Position numbers and translations under genes: made by a program. Shown here in pieces: positions 11,201-20,073 of a stretch of DNA of 64,000 bases (its first letter is position 1; every line of letters begins with the position of its first letter). The stretch spans positions 222,308 through 286,307 of the forward strand of contig VCMS01000117.1 in assembly GCA_022539475.1 (NCBI GenBank). Reading direction: 5' to 3'. The stretch is from Gracilaria domingensis. Its lineage: Eukaryota; Rhodophyta; Florideophyceae; Gracilariales; Gracilariaceae. Below the pieces are notes generated by a model that worked only from the letters and a program-made list of their open reading frames with translations, was not told where the DNA came from and searched no databases.

Positions 11201-13021
11201 AACGCCACGCAACTGCGCTGGTCCACACTGGAGAAGGAAGCATTCGCGATCATGGCAACCGTCGAGAGAATGCACTGGCTCGCCGCCACCGCCGTTGGTT
11301 TCGATCTTTTTACCGATCACAACAACATCATCTTTCTTTTTGATCCTTTGTCGCTCATACCAGACCTAAGCCAGTCGTCAACTCGAAAGGTCCTCCGCTG
11401 GGCAGTACGCCTCAGCGCCTACCTGTATGTGTGCTTTCACATATGTGGGCTGGACAATGTCTGGACAGATATGATGACTCGCTGGTGTGTTCAGAACACA
11501 GTTCGCAGACTCATCAACATACCGGCTCTCCCTTCAACCGAAGCCGAAGACTTTTGCTGGCCCTCAGGAGCGGAGATCTCAGAAGAGCAAGATAAACACT
11601 CCAGCGAGCGCCCAGACGACGTTAGGCTCTCTGATGGATTTTGGAAAACACCCGGTGGCTCCGTATGGATTCCAGACTCATCCGAGAACCTTCAATTGCG
11701 ACTCTGCATCATCGCTCATACAGGCCCGGCTGGACATCGTGGATGGAAGAGTACGGCTAGAACTCTCAGTTCCAACTACCACTGGACAACTTTGTCCACA
11801 GATGTACACACCTTTGTGCAATCCTGCATCCACTGCATCTCCACGACAGGCGGAGAAAAAGTGCCACGCCCCTTCGGGCCTGCGCTCCATGGCACGAAAC
11901 CAAATGACCTTTTGCAGTTCGACTACATTGAAATCGGTCCAAGCCGCACTGGCCCAAAGTATGTCCTAATGCTTCGTGACGACCATTTGGACTACAAATG
12001 GTTTTATGCTACTCCCGGAACGTCCGCAGAAAACGCCGCTCTGTCTATCATTGACTGGTGCGCCGCTTTTAACGTCCCCTCAGGCCTGATGTCAGACGGT
12101 CCGACGCACTTCAAAAACGAAACTGTCAGGCGAATCACTAAGTCTCTGCGCGTCCCACACCATTTCACTCTACCGTACACCCCGTGGAGCAACGGCAGCA
12201 TCGAGAGGCTAGGGAAGGAGTTGATAAGAACGTTCCGAGCGCTCGTCTCCGAGCTCCAAATGGACTTCAAAGAGTGGCCTGATCTCCTCCCTGTCATTCA
12301 AAGCGCCCTCAATAACGCGCCCTCTCCGCACCGTAATAACACGGCACCAATTACGGCATTCCTTGGGTTGGACCCAACGCCACCGATCGCCACTTTCCTT
12401 CGTACAACATCTTCAACATCGGTAAAAGCTAATCAGGGCCAACTGGAGCGCTGCTTGAACATCACAGCACTCCAGAAGCGATGCGCAGAACTCCACCCAT
12501 TGCTGCACTCCACACTCCAGAACAACAGAACTAAATCCCGAGAACGAGCCTCAAAAGGTCGGCTCCCGAACTTTGACAGAGGAGATTTTGTTTTGGTTGC
12601 CCGTGAGGAGTTTGCTGCAGGGGAGAAGCTTGCGCTACGCTGGAGAGGACCACGGAGAGTTGTTCAAGCCATGTCCGATTTTGTGTACGAAGTGGAAGAT
12701 CTCCGAAACGGGACTGTACAAGAGGTACATGGCTCCCGTCTCAAATTCTATCATGACTCGTCACTGGACAAAGAAGCCATTATGTCCCACGTGCTATCCT
12801 CGGAGACTGGAATGCCTGTCCAGCGTCTCTTAAAGCTAGTTGATGGCAAAGATGGAATCCGCGTACATGTCCGTTGGAAAGGACTATCAAAATCTGACGA
12901 CACTCTAGAGCCGCTCGATCAGATATACAAGGACGTACCCATTATGCTACAGAAACTGCTGCGCCGCAAAAGCACACCTTCCGATCTCGTCGCAAAGGCC
13001 AAACGGGAACTTGGTCTTTGA
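8282..13021 (+). CDS. Gag-Pol polyprotein, Ty3/gypsy with chromodomain
   Basis: 1579 residues in one frame. In order: gag-like region (1-280) with a Cys/His segment CPHPPC...HWIDEC (about 279-297) in place of a standard CCHC knuckle; retropepsin-like region with the active-site variant DDGSDDS (about 370), then LLIGRPVLQHL; reverse transcriptase with FTVDLRPVN, FDLWHGYWQ and YWLDDIL (about 770); RNase H (IYTDASDTHWSG, about 935); integrase with HHCC (HTGPAGH...CIHC, about 1145-1180) and DDE residues in FDYIEIG, SDGPTHF and SNGSIERLGKE; a GPY/F-like segment (VYEVEDLRNGTVQEVHGSRLK); and a C-terminal chromodomain (VRWKGLSKSDDTLEPL, about 1530). The chromodomain would bind histone marks and steer integration. 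Start at 8282, 50 bp after the LTR. No frameshift separates gag from pol. Confidence 0.93.
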   Translation: MTSTPTPQSLNEDEDNFVLSQPTSMAFSVDHPKLIHTNPKAIRVFLRKYDQYVNEVTARALQLSVVNSTTTEPVRPVSLWFCVDAEWLQSCIDLEYIPGVNVSTDLTDEILRSYLETEAEEEKDTMTVSEIDEIVKHELVMDVSDTSSRSRMKGLFTSYVSCLRRNGLIWVRQDHPKLAVKHIIQAVRPRALQQRLETDLELVYAPLKKDFKGFMKHAMCVAEAFQIVDNGPPPRSRTTKTRHGNTERHVTRSDTAPKPKTTEESSKTGQKKKRKPPICPHPPCRAKEDRHWIDECPRATDGEKKTLRANIAAQKAASGPARNTRSQKNANTSGTVARVKPVQTTNAPSCSVTVSDGLTSLNSTGRCDDGSDDSIVFPRLAESAAVKGIGKLSAIKTVSLAVALKRDERAAAESFSFSRTWTVPRTILHLASGNLALSNISFLIADDELACEDLLIGRPVLQHLRVDTHTLLDRNRFALNGADCAEFGNPTANSNGEGYVSRIMIARLNNSTAEQDQITSPPNRPRVDYHTARHNEDPFPDPCLLDPVDSEQHDSIRSAVDKMVQTAIQNGLPDDAATELKDIVQDHVDIFRTSLSSGPPAQVAPLKIIWTPDARPTRVRLRKYSQDQRNFLNKFVADLVQAGMVYPNASSPWASAPLIVPKPGPARFRFTVDLRPVNKFTVKHQYPMPIIEQELLKLANSRFFATFDLWHGYWQFPLDEASQELQSFITPDGVFTPTRVLHGTTNATTHLQSVLADVFPKKLIEKLLYWLDDILLHHKTVDGLLHGIRRLFQTCAQYCIRLHPEKCILFAKSIRWCGRIVSAEGVRHDPKHLDGLTNMEPPTTGAHLQQFVCAMQWVKTGIPDFAELISLLHEFLEKVYTQAGKRTKRAVACISLKDLGWGIKELEAFKRCKTALENLVTLAHRDEAQRLRIYTDASDTHWSGIVTQVPKEDLAKPHKDQRHTPLAFVSGRFNATQLRWSTLEKEAFAIMATVERMHWLAATAVGFDLFTDHNNIIFLFDPLSLIPDLSQSSTRKVLRWAVRLSAYLYVCFHICGLDNVWTDMMTRWCVQNTVRRLINIPALPSTEAEDFCWPSGAEISEEQDKHSSERPDDVRLSDGFWKTPGGSVWIPDSSENLQLRLCIIAHTGPAGHRGWKSTARTLSSNYHWTTLSTDVHTFVQSCIHCISTTGGEKVPRPFGPALHGTKPNDLLQFDYIEIGPSRTGPKYVLMLRDDHLDYKWFYATPGTSAENAALSIIDWCAAFNVPSGLMSDGPTHFKNETVRRITKSLRVPHHFTLPYTPWSNGSIERLGKELIRTFRALVSELQMDFKEWPDLLPVIQSALNNAPSPHRNNTAPITAFLGLDPTPPIATFLRTTSSTSVKANQGQLERCLNITALQKRCAELHPLLHSTLQNNRTKSRERASKGRLPNFDRGDFVLVAREEFAAGEKLALRWRGPRRVVQAMSDFVYEVEDLRNGTVQEVHGSRLKFYHDSSLDKEAIMSHVLSSETGMPVQRLLKLVDGKDGIRVHVRWKGLSKSDDTLEPLDQIYKDVPIMLQKLLRRKSTPSDLVAKAKRELGL

Positions 13022-13031
13022 AGAAGGGGAG
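13020..13031 (+). promoter_or_regulatory. Polypurine tract of the chromodomain Ty3 element
   Basis: GAAGAAGGGGAG immediately precedes the 3' LTR and overlaps the end of the gag-pol frame (stop at 13019-13021). It would prime plus-strand DNA synthesis. Confidence 0.8.
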
Positions 13032-13293
13032 TGTAGTGGATGCTCTGCAACCACTTTTGCGGAGCAGTGCCACTTGCACTGCCTCACCGCCGTCATGAGC
13101 CACCGCCGTGGCGACTTCTCATGACGGCAGTGATCTATAGTAGTCTAGATCTAGGTAGATTGATCTAGCCCCGGTCCGACCGGCCGGCGTGGCTGTACCT
13201 AGCATGAGCCGCCCTTCGCCTCCTCAGTAAATCGGAGGCATCGAACCTTCCGCATTCACCACCACCCTCGCGCTTGCAGTCGACTAGCGCACA
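13032..13293 (+). repeat. 3' LTR of the chromodomain Ty3 element (262 bp)
   Basis: Matches 7971-8232 with one visible difference (CTTGCAGTCGAC here, CTTGCAATCGAC in the 5' copy). Followed by the target duplication CACTG. Confidence 0.95.
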
Positions 13294-14964
13294 CACTGAA
13301 AAGATATACAACATTGTTTCGTGAACTACGCGGTGCTGTCGATCGCACTGTGGATGGCTCGTTGGTAAAGAAATCAAGCGCGTCCGCACTTTGGTGCGCC
13401 CAGATGGCCCATCAGACCCAACTGCATCCACAACAAACTCTTCGACGTTTAGCAGTCATGGACAATTTCTACACACGTCATCTGCTTGCTCGACAAGTAC
13501 ATCGTTTGAGCGGTGGGGAGTGTCGAATACTAGGAACAGTGGGCTTCAACAATGTATACGGTATAAACAGACCGAGGTCGAAAGAAGCGATCGAAGTCCT
13601 CAAACATGCGAAAAGAGGAGACTGGCGTCTTGTGCAAGTGTACCAAAAGATTCAGACAGGAGACGATACTGTTAAGGTTGCAGACAACACTGGCTTTATT
13701 GTTTTCAAAGACCGCACTGTAGTTACTTTCTATTCGAACGATTTCCTTGACACCCCGACAAAACCAATTCATTCTCCAGACGATCACGTTTTCAAATGCG
13801 TCCATGGACTGGCACCTCTAAACCGATGGACTGGGAACGAATCACTGCGGCGCACAACTTTCAAGTCCCAGCAATGGTGGTTGCCTACAACCTGTTCATT
13901 AACGGCGTGGACAGATTTGACCAATTACGATCTACTGCGGCGACGGTCAGAAAAGAGCAGCGGGTTACAATGAGCCTTCTTACGTTCATTCTAGACGCGA
14001 ATATCCTAAACGCACACGCTCTTTTGAAGGCCGTTAAAACTTCGGGAGAGGCTCTGATTGACATTTCTACAATGAAACAGAGGCTGATCTTACAGATGGT
14101 GGAAGATCATGTGGGGTACGAGCAGCAAAGAGCAACTCTAGGAAGACGTGTTTCGTCACGAAACTCGAGATATAGCGGGGCTTCAAGAAATGCATCATTC
14201 GGTTCTCTACATTTACTTCTTGAGACAGAAGGAAAAAAGAAGTGTACGCTTCGTCTTATGCAATCTATCATCGAAGGAGAGAAAAGGAGGTTACCTGATG
14301 TACTCCTGCACAAAGTGCATGCACGGTTTTCATGTGAAATGCTTCACTCTCTACCATCAAAGGGAGATATTTCGAACTATACGACCCAATGCTTACCAAG
14401 CTATTCAAGAAGCTAAAGCTCCTATGTCAAAGAAAGGACGTAACAGAATCAATTGGGCGACAGAAACTCTCAAAACAGCAAAAGTATTGTTCAACATGTA
14501 CATTGTATTTCACTTTGCTTCTTCAAATCCCATTTAAGCGCATTTTTCATCATGCCAAACTTATGAAATTTCTTGCATAACACAATGAAGAATTTAAATG
14601 CAATTTATTTCTCCTAGGAACCCGAGCGCGCAAAAACGTACGTTTTGTAGGCACCTTTACGAGATTTGCTTTTGAGAGTGCTCACTGATTTAGAAGCAGA
14701 ACAATTTTCTGCTACGGTGCACATAATTGATAGACCATATTTTACACACTTGCACGGAGTTCTTTCGCATGTTGAACAGATAAGGTTTTCGTTGTAAGGC
14801 ATTATGTGCAATATGTGTGTATTGGGTGGTTGCCTCGCGTTGGATGGAGCTGAATTTGGTTCTACTGAGCCGTTTATGGAAATAAGATACTTTATAGAGT
14901 GTCGAGTAGGTGGATAGATGCCTATAAGCGATGAAGGAGCTTTTGTGGGAGTAAAAAAAGTGTA

Positions 14965-15030
14965 GCGGCACCTTAAAATGATAGAGCATTAGATTCTTTT
15001 TCGGAGGTCATGAAGTTCAACCCAGAGTCT
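14965..15030 (+). pseudogene. tRNA-like relic, possibly tRNA-Lys-derived
   Basis: GATAGAGCATTAGA is followed by a TTCTTTT loop (CTT at the anticodon position), GGAGGTCATG, then AGTTCAACCC. This resembles D-arm, anticodon arm, variable loop and B-box of a tRNA-Lys. The anticodon stem has one mismatch, the T-stem does not pair, and there is no acceptor stem. It may be a decayed tRNA or a tRNA-derived SINE head. Confidence 0.3.
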
Positions 15031-15185
15031 TTTAAAGTGTACTACCGTAGTTTATTGCAGCATGGGTGCATTTTAATCAACCTGTGCCATGAAGAGGGCC
15101 ACACATGCTACACTTTCTTCTGATTTTCATTGGCTAGTCCTTATGTGCATCTCAATAGAGATAAGAACATTCCGGGTTGAAAGGG

Positions 15186-15189
15186 TTAA
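15186..15189. other. TTAA target site at the likely 3' end of the piggyBac-type element
   Basis: Reading inwards gives TTAACCCTTTCAACCC. The same TTAACCCTT start is seen at 23869 and on both sides of 35137. The matching left end was not found. Confidence 0.4.
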
Positions 15190-15359
15190 GGAGCCCTTAA
15201 AAGAATTGTGACATTGTATTATGAACAAAAGCGTTTCAAAAGAAACGAGTGATTTTTTTTTGTTATCGAAACGAAGCAAACAACCTGTTTTCCGAGATTT
15301 AAATGGTGATTTTTAAATGTGCTCTCCAATGAGGGTGGGTACGATGCCAACCAATGAAA

Positions 15360-15740
15360 TCATTCATACTGAGGCGTTACGGCTTGTCTAAAGAGATTAA
15401 GCTGCAAACCATCATTGCGCCGTTACTTCATGTCAATGGCATGAAGTAACGGCGCAATGAGAAACTGCTTTTCTTGCCTCGCCGGAATAGGCCATTTCAC
15501 ACCGTCACAAATAACGAAACACGTTATACTTCCGTAGTTTCGGGGCGAGCTGTAAACAGGTGGTTAAACCAGTGTATTCACCAGTAGTCACCGGGTCACG
15601 CAATGCCCGCTCTCAGCTGAGGAACAGAAGGTAGTAATCCGCCGCCTCACACGCACGAGAGATGCATCTCCGATGAAGGTGTGCGCAGTTTGGTTGGGGG
15701 CCCCAACAGACTGTCCACTCGTTGTCCGCCCCGAGAAACT
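15360..15740 (+). pseudogene. Tc1/mariner transposase N-terminus, heavily decayed
   Basis: Fragments in shifting frames resemble the N-terminal helix-turn-helix region of Tc1-like transposases: VSGRAVNRWLNQ near 15540, then ALS and (one frame over) AEEQKVVIRRLTRTRDASPMKV near 15610-15680, matching the usual ALS-x-EE...I-x-R-x-x-T-x-x-x-x-AS pattern. At least one frameshift and several stops are present, and the catalytic domain is absent. A perfect 20-bp hairpin interrupts the left part. Confidence 0.35.
15413..15459. repeat. Perfect 20-bp stem-loop
   Basis: CATTGCGCCGTTACTTCATG (15413-15432), a 7-nt loop, and its exact reverse complement (15440-15459). A perfect stem this long is unlikely by chance; it could be an inverted-repeat insertion or a small-RNA precursor. 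No terminator-like T-run follows. Confidence 0.8.
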
Positions 15741-15969
15741 TTCCCGACTCAAACCGTAAGTCGCCGCGCCGCTTATCGCTGTCCGAAATGCAAATTAAGC
15801 ATGCCGTTGAATGCGCCGCTTGCTGTATTCCGCTGCGTTACCAGATTTCAGATTGTCATGAACGGCTTCGCTCATCGCGGTCGCATAGTTAACCGACCCC
15901 TCGCCCAGTCGTTCCATCCTTGATTGATCCCTCGTTCTCCTGGTTCGTGTCCGAACCGGGGCGTGCATC

Positions 15970-17511
15970 ATGCAACCACAAGAAAAAAATCTTTCGTCAA
16001 TGCTGCTGCTCGTCTCCGCGCTCGCGATAACTGTGGCCGCCGCCGCAACGGCCGATCCGTCTTTCCGCGACGTGACGGTGCAGGCGGGCATAGACTTAAG
16101 CAGAGGCAAGATTAAGAAGTATGGCGGCCCCGCCGTGATTGACCTGGATCGCGACGGGCTTCTAGACCTGTTATTCTGTCATCACGACTCCACGTTTGTA
16201 GAAATGTACTTCAACAACGGCGACGGCACATTTATCAAGAACCGATGGGGCGTTTTTCGTGATTCACATGGCTTCTCGGCGTTCCCCATGTCGCCATGGA
16301 CGAAGAACATGCGCTTTACATTGTCGGTTGGCGGTAATTTTGGCAAAAACCCGGCACACCCGATCATGTTTGAGGTGAATGCCAAAGGCCGCACCGTTAA
16401 GGAGGTTACGGATAGCGCTGGGATCACCGAAATTGGTGGTCGCGGTAGGGGGGCCGTGTATCTGGATTTGTCAATGGGCGCGCACCCGTTTTGGCCGGAT
16501 GTCATCTACACCAACGCATGGGCTCTGGAAGGCATTCACCAGTTTGCGTATGAGAACATCGGCCAACAAAAATTCGCGCTGCGTACGCTCAAAGGCGGGT
16601 TTGAAAACACCAGGAACCCGCTGGCCGTCGTGACAGATATTGAGAATGACGGCACCATGGAGGTGTTGAGTTACTATCTGTTTCGAGTGTGGAAGCTTAC
16701 CGCTCCCTTCAACATGGTGGAGGTGACCGGGTCGGTGTTGCCGGCGAGCATGTTGCGCAACAACGCCGGAAGGGATGGAGTGGTGGCGATTGCCGAGATT
16801 GACTTCGATGGGGACGGGGACTTTGATTTGTACCTTGCCAGAGATAGGATTGGGTTTTGGATGGCTGACACCGAGTACCACGACATCTTGTTGGAAAACC
16901 GCAATGGACGCTACTTCGATGTGAGCGTCAACGCGGGCATTCCTCGATCGACGCAGTCACGCGGTGTGACCTCTGGCGACTTTGACAACGACGGTTTAAT
17001 GGATTTACACGTTTCACAGTACAGGGGCTCCGATATTGTGCTGATCAACAATGGAGACGGCACGTTCCGACGCGTGAACGGCCTCACTAAGCACGCTGCC
17101 GACACGCGCGGCGACATGGCCTCGGCCGTTGACTACGACATGGACGGGAAGGTGGACCTCATCATGAGCGAAGGCGATCAAGACGATGAGGAAATCGGCG
17201 GCACTTTCCGAGTGTTTAGGAATGTAATGGCCACTACGCATAATTTTGTTCACGTGCGCGTCGGAAACCCTAGCGATCGCAGCTGCACGCCGTTGAATGC
17301 GGTGGTGACTGTGAAGTCGGGTAACTTAAGCATGATGCGTCGCGTGGGGTCTCCGGGTACGGCCGTGTCGCAGTCGTACATGGAGGTGCTGCACTTTGGG
17401 CTCGGCCAGCGCGTCAGCGTGGAGTCTATCACGGTGCGTTATACGAACGGCAAAGTTGAGACGGCGCAGAACGTGAGAGCAGGACGCACAGTGGTGGTGG
17501 GGGTGTTGTGA
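15970..17511 (+). CDS. Secreted FG-GAP/ASPIC-UnbV protein, CRTAC1-type
   Basis: 513 residues, no intron. A hydrophobic segment at about 9-29 (MLLLVSALAITVAAAATA) looks like a signal peptide; Met11 is an alternative start. Beta-propeller FG-GAP/VCBS repeats carry Ca-binding-type Asp clusters: DLDRDGLLDLLF (about 58), DIENDGTMEVL (about 223), DFDGDGDFDLYLA (about 280), DFDNDGLMDLHVS (about 338) and DYDMDGKVDLIMS (about 388), with NNGDGTF motifs between. The C-terminus (about 425-510: HVRVGN...GSPGTAVSQ...FGLGQ...ITVRYTNGK) is an ASPIC/UnbV domain. This layout is that of CRTAC1 (cartilage acidic protein 1) and bacterial relatives, which are secreted, Ca-binding and of unclear biochemical role. 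It appears intact and is one of four host-like genes in the window, all predicted to be secreted. Confidence 0.9.
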   Translation: MQPQEKNLSSMLLLVSALAITVAAAATADPSFRDVTVQAGIDLSRGKIKKYGGPAVIDLDRDGLLDLLFCHHDSTFVEMYFNNGDGTFIKNRWGVFRDSHGFSAFPMSPWTKNMRFTLSVGGNFGKNPAHPIMFEVNAKGRTVKEVTDSAGITEIGGRGRGAVYLDLSMGAHPFWPDVIYTNAWALEGIHQFAYENIGQQKFALRTLKGGFENTRNPLAVVTDIENDGTMEVLSYYLFRVWKLTAPFNMVEVTGSVLPASMLRNNAGRDGVVAIAEIDFDGDGDFDLYLARDRIGFWMADTEYHDILLENRNGRYFDVSVNAGIPRSTQSRGVTSGDFDNDGLMDLHVSQYRGSDIVLINNGDGTFRRVNGLTKHAADTRGDMASAVDYDMDGKVDLIMSEGDQDDEEIGGTFRVFRNVMATTHNFVHVRVGNPSDRSCTPLNAVVTVKSGNLSMMRRVGSPGTAVSQSYMEVLHFGLGQRVSVESITVRYTNGKVETAQNVRAGRTVVVGVL

Positions 17512-17928
17512 CGCTGCTTCCAATTTCTGCTGTTTCAGATAAGGTTACATCGACATCGTGCTTCTGCGCTGTTGCTCTTTCCAGCACCACACATATCACA
17601 ATTCGTGGCCCTTCAGTGTGCCCCATCTCCCAATTTGAACATGCTGTTATCGAACAGTGGCATGACGAGGTGAAAGCAGCGGCGGTACTTCAAGTGGATG
17701 GGGAAATGTTTATAGTGCACGTGCAGCTGTAAACCTGGTTCATAAACTTGTGATAGCACTATTAATTGCAGACAAACCTAATCGAGACTGAACTTCCTGA
17801 CCATTCGATAAACAAACAAGCGGTCGTTTTCGCATGCTCATGATTGCATGTGCGTATAGCATCTCGAAGCATGCAAACACAGTTCGCCATGGAAGAGCCA
17901 GACTGCGCATCCTTTGCTTTCTCGAGTG

Positions 17929-17964
17929 AATCATTTCTTCATCTACGTGGATGAAGAAATGATT
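17929..17964. repeat. 15-bp stem-loop with an outer second stem
   Basis: AATCATTTCTTCATC (17929-17943), loop TACGTG, exact complement at 17950-17964. Farther out, CTTTGCT on the left (about 17911) pairs with AGCAAAG on the right (about 17969), giving an interrupted longer stem. It lies about 420 bp after the CRTAC1-type gene. Confidence 0.65.
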
Positions 17965-18450
17965 TAAGAGCAAAGTTGTACTTGTATTCTCATTTCCCTC
18001 TGCTTCCAAGCCCATTTTTCTTCAACATACAATGATACTCAGACTGAATAACGACAAAGCAGTATTAAGCACACAACGGGAGCTCCTACTCACCATATGC
18101 ATAGAGAAAACGATCAAGGACGAAGAATCAGCCGCGCATTTCCATGGAGATCATTATACAACATAATTTTTGTAACATAATGAGGTTGGATGACGTCAGG
18201 CATTCTCCACGTGGGGAAGGCAGACTGACCCTATCTTTGTTGCAGTCGTAGCTGATATTTTATGAGACATCAGAGTGGCTTACGTCTAAGCGTGAGCTAC
18301 AAGCCATGGATTTTCGAGGCACGAAGAAGTGGATTTATTTGAGCGAAGTGACACGCGTCGGACTAATGAATTCGTCGTCGTCGCGATCGCATTGCGGGGA
18401 GCGGATCTACGTCGATTCTGGTTCTTTTGTTTTCCCAACCCTCGGGGAGC

Positions 18451-18475
18451 AGCACCTTCCTTCTAGGAAGGTGCT
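18451..18475. repeat. Short perfect stem-loop
   Basis: AGCACCTTCC (18451-18460), loop TTCTA, GGAAGGTGCT (18466-18475); one further C-G pair extends it outward. Function unknown. Confidence 0.6.
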
Positions 18476-19377
18476 GTGTGCTTTGGAAGGTTTCCATTCC
18501 CACGACAGAAACGAGGTCCGTTCCCGTCACCCCCTCCTCTCTCCGAGACATTCAAGATCTTGCGGGCGAAAGCTCGTCAACTAGCGAACAATAAATCACT
18601 GTAATCAAGCATGAATCATACTTGCAGGCTTGTAGCTCTGAGTTGTATTTCAATTGTGGATTCTTGAATTTCTTGAACTAGAAGAAAGTAGCTTCGTTCA
18701 GTATTCACTCTTTCAGTGATCTTCGGGTTGAATTCTTCCAGCATAGAGGTTCCAGTCATTTGAAATCGAATAACCATGCTCTGTGCTTTCTGAGATGCTC
18801 TTCACTTTTGTGTATGGATCGGCAGCAAATTCCAGCGACAAGCGCTTTCAAGCCAAGAACGAGGGCACGGATACCTACGAATATCTGGCGATTATGCCGT
18901 CGTTATGTTCGAGCGTAGCAAAGAACAATATTGTCATCCGATGTATAGAACTGTTGACCTGAAAGAATGAATGTAGATATAGTTTTTTGACGGTTCGGAT
19001 TGTTATAGCACTCCCTAGTTGCCAGAAGATTCTCTGAACGAGTTTCCCTTCTCTTGGAGTCGTGATACACAACCCTTGCGTACAGTTTCATTTAAGTATT
19101 TCTCAGTTTTGCTGTTCTCGATTTACTTATACATAATTTCAGGATTAGAATGAGGAAAGATAATGACAGTGATTGTCCATCGTACTTCAGTGACTAGCTA
19201 GGACATACTGGGTCATATTATAAGATTAGCAATCAGTGCTTTAATCAAGGAATGTGTATCTTTTCAGTACAGCCTCTCACTAAGCACGTTTTTCATTCCC
19301 CAGAAAGAAGCCCTGACATGTCTCTCTCTTGGATCAGATACAGCATCTGTTGAAATTAATAATCGCAGTTGCCAAAC

Positions 19378-20073
19378 TCAAGCATCCATATTGAGCTCGA
19401 TACCGCAGATGTCGTAGACAAGGTCGTCAAGGACAAACGTCAGTTCAACATAATCGTCGATGGCGAAAACGCGGTCCTCGCTGCCTGCGATCTCCGCCAA
19501 TGCAACCGTATTCTGGAATCCAACGCCAACTGTGGACACCACACCATTAGCTCTCTCGCGGAAGTTATTGGCACGACGGACTGGATCACCTCCCAAATTG
19601 TTCCTGCCATCACCGAGTACCACCATCTTGTTCGCATGATTGGCATCGGGGTTACTCCTAACCTCTCTCCTCAACACCCTATCGCAGTATACGATACCTG
19701 ATCCCACTGAGGTATACGGATCATTGTGGTACACGGCATCTCTCACGCGCAAGTTGAAAACTGCGGGGTCACTGGTAAGTGAGGAGATTCTGTACGTCCT
19801 TGCACCATACTGACCGGCGGCAAGCTTAGATCGGCTATCCGCACCAACGATGGAGCTGATATCCATCAGGAACTCCTTCTCAAGGTTGAACTCAGTCTGA
19901 TTGACAGACCCACTGGTGTCCACCGCGAAGCACAGGTTCACGCTGCATCCACGTCTTTCGACTTCTTCCGTGGCAGTTCGCACTGTCTGCTTGTACATGA
20001 GCCTGGCCTCTTCATGCGGCATGCAAGTGGCAAACGTGAAAAAGAGAGCAAAAGCGGAGAAAAGAGCCAACAT
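19378..20073 (-). CDS. Secreted von Willebrand factor A-domain protein, intact MIDAS
   Basis: 231 residues, intronless. Residues 1-17 form a signal peptide (LALFSAFALFFTFATC). One vWA domain fills the rest: strand 1 with the metal-ion-dependent adhesion site DTSGS (D52-S56), Thr121 in YTSVGSG, and Asp155 in VVLGDGRNN, completing MIDAS. A CxxxxC pair (C43, C48) precedes the DTSGS, with further cysteines at YCD and near the C-terminus (YDICG), probably disulphide-linked. vWA domains bind protein ligands through Mg2+, so an extracellular or cell-wall adhesion role is plausible. A TATA-like TATTTAAG lies about 100 bp upstream (about 20178, minus). It is paralogous to the genes at 21286 and 23174. 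Confidence 0.88.
   Translation of the reverse strand: MLALFSAFALFFTFATCMPHEEARLMYKQTVRTATEEVERRGCSVNLCFAVDTSGSVNQTEFNLEKEFLMDISSIVGADSRSKLAAGQYGARTYRISSLTSDPAVFNLRVRDAVYHNDPYTSVGSGIVYCDRVLRREVRSNPDANHANKMVVLGDGRNNLGGDPVRRANNFRERANGVVSTVGVGFQNTVALAEIAGSEDRVFAIDDYVELTFVLDDLVYDICGIELNMDA

Larger units (their letters stand above)
7966..13298 (+). mobile_element. Complete Ty3/gypsy chromodomain retrotransposon with 5-bp TSD
   Basis: The element proper is 7971-13293 (5323 bp), flanked by CACTG at 7966-7970 and 13294-13298. The two 262-bp LTRs begin TGTAGTGG and end GCGCACA and differ at one base that I can see (A versus G near their 3' ends), so insertion is recent. A polypurine tract GAAGAAGGGGAG lies at 13020-13031, directly before the 3' LTR. 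The sequence after the 5' LTR (from 8233, GTGATCACTGCC) does not look like a standard tRNA-complementary site. One uninterrupted gag-pol frame fills the interior, so the copy looks potentially autonomous. Confidence 0.95.
7152..14537 (+). pseudogene. piggyBac-type transposase, interrupted by a Ty3 element
   Basis: Coding segments are 7152-7970 and 13294-14537; a Ty3 element lies between them. Removing the element and one copy of the CACTG duplication restores the frame exactly (PL joins KRYTTLF). The piggyBac (DDE_Tnp_1_7) DDD residues are visible: first Asp in SSLDENTVRCTGRT (about 7798), second in VMDNFYTRHLL (about 13460), third in YNLFINGVDRFDQ (about 13900). A Cys-rich C-terminal domain follows (YSCTKCMHGFHVKCFTLYH, about 14298-14355). 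Damage: an in-frame TGA at 7602-7604, one frameshift near 13800-13825, and a second near 14110-14150 that returns to the first frame. I start at ATG 7152 because the acidic N-terminus typical of the family begins there. Its 3' boundary is probably the TTAA at 15186. Confidence 0.85.
14541..15360. other. 3' flank of the piggyBac-type element
   Basis: No gene is recognised. The TTAA at 15186-15189, preceded by TTGAAAGGG, reads on the other strand as TTAACCCTTTCAACCC, the form expected of a piggyBac-family terminus with its TTAA target. A tRNA-like relic lies at 14965-15030. The rest is AT-rich. Confidence 0.45.
17516..19377. other. Intergenic, with two stem-loops and a dispersed repeat copy
   Basis: No supported gene. 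Contains a 15-bp hairpin at 17929-17964, an 11-bp hairpin near 18451-18475, and at about 18311-18345 a segment matching the start of the repeats at 43133 and 45259 (GAGGCACGAAGAAG then GATTTA-TTTGA). The open frame at 17508-17732 is probably 3'-flanking sequence of the preceding gene. Confidence 0.5.
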
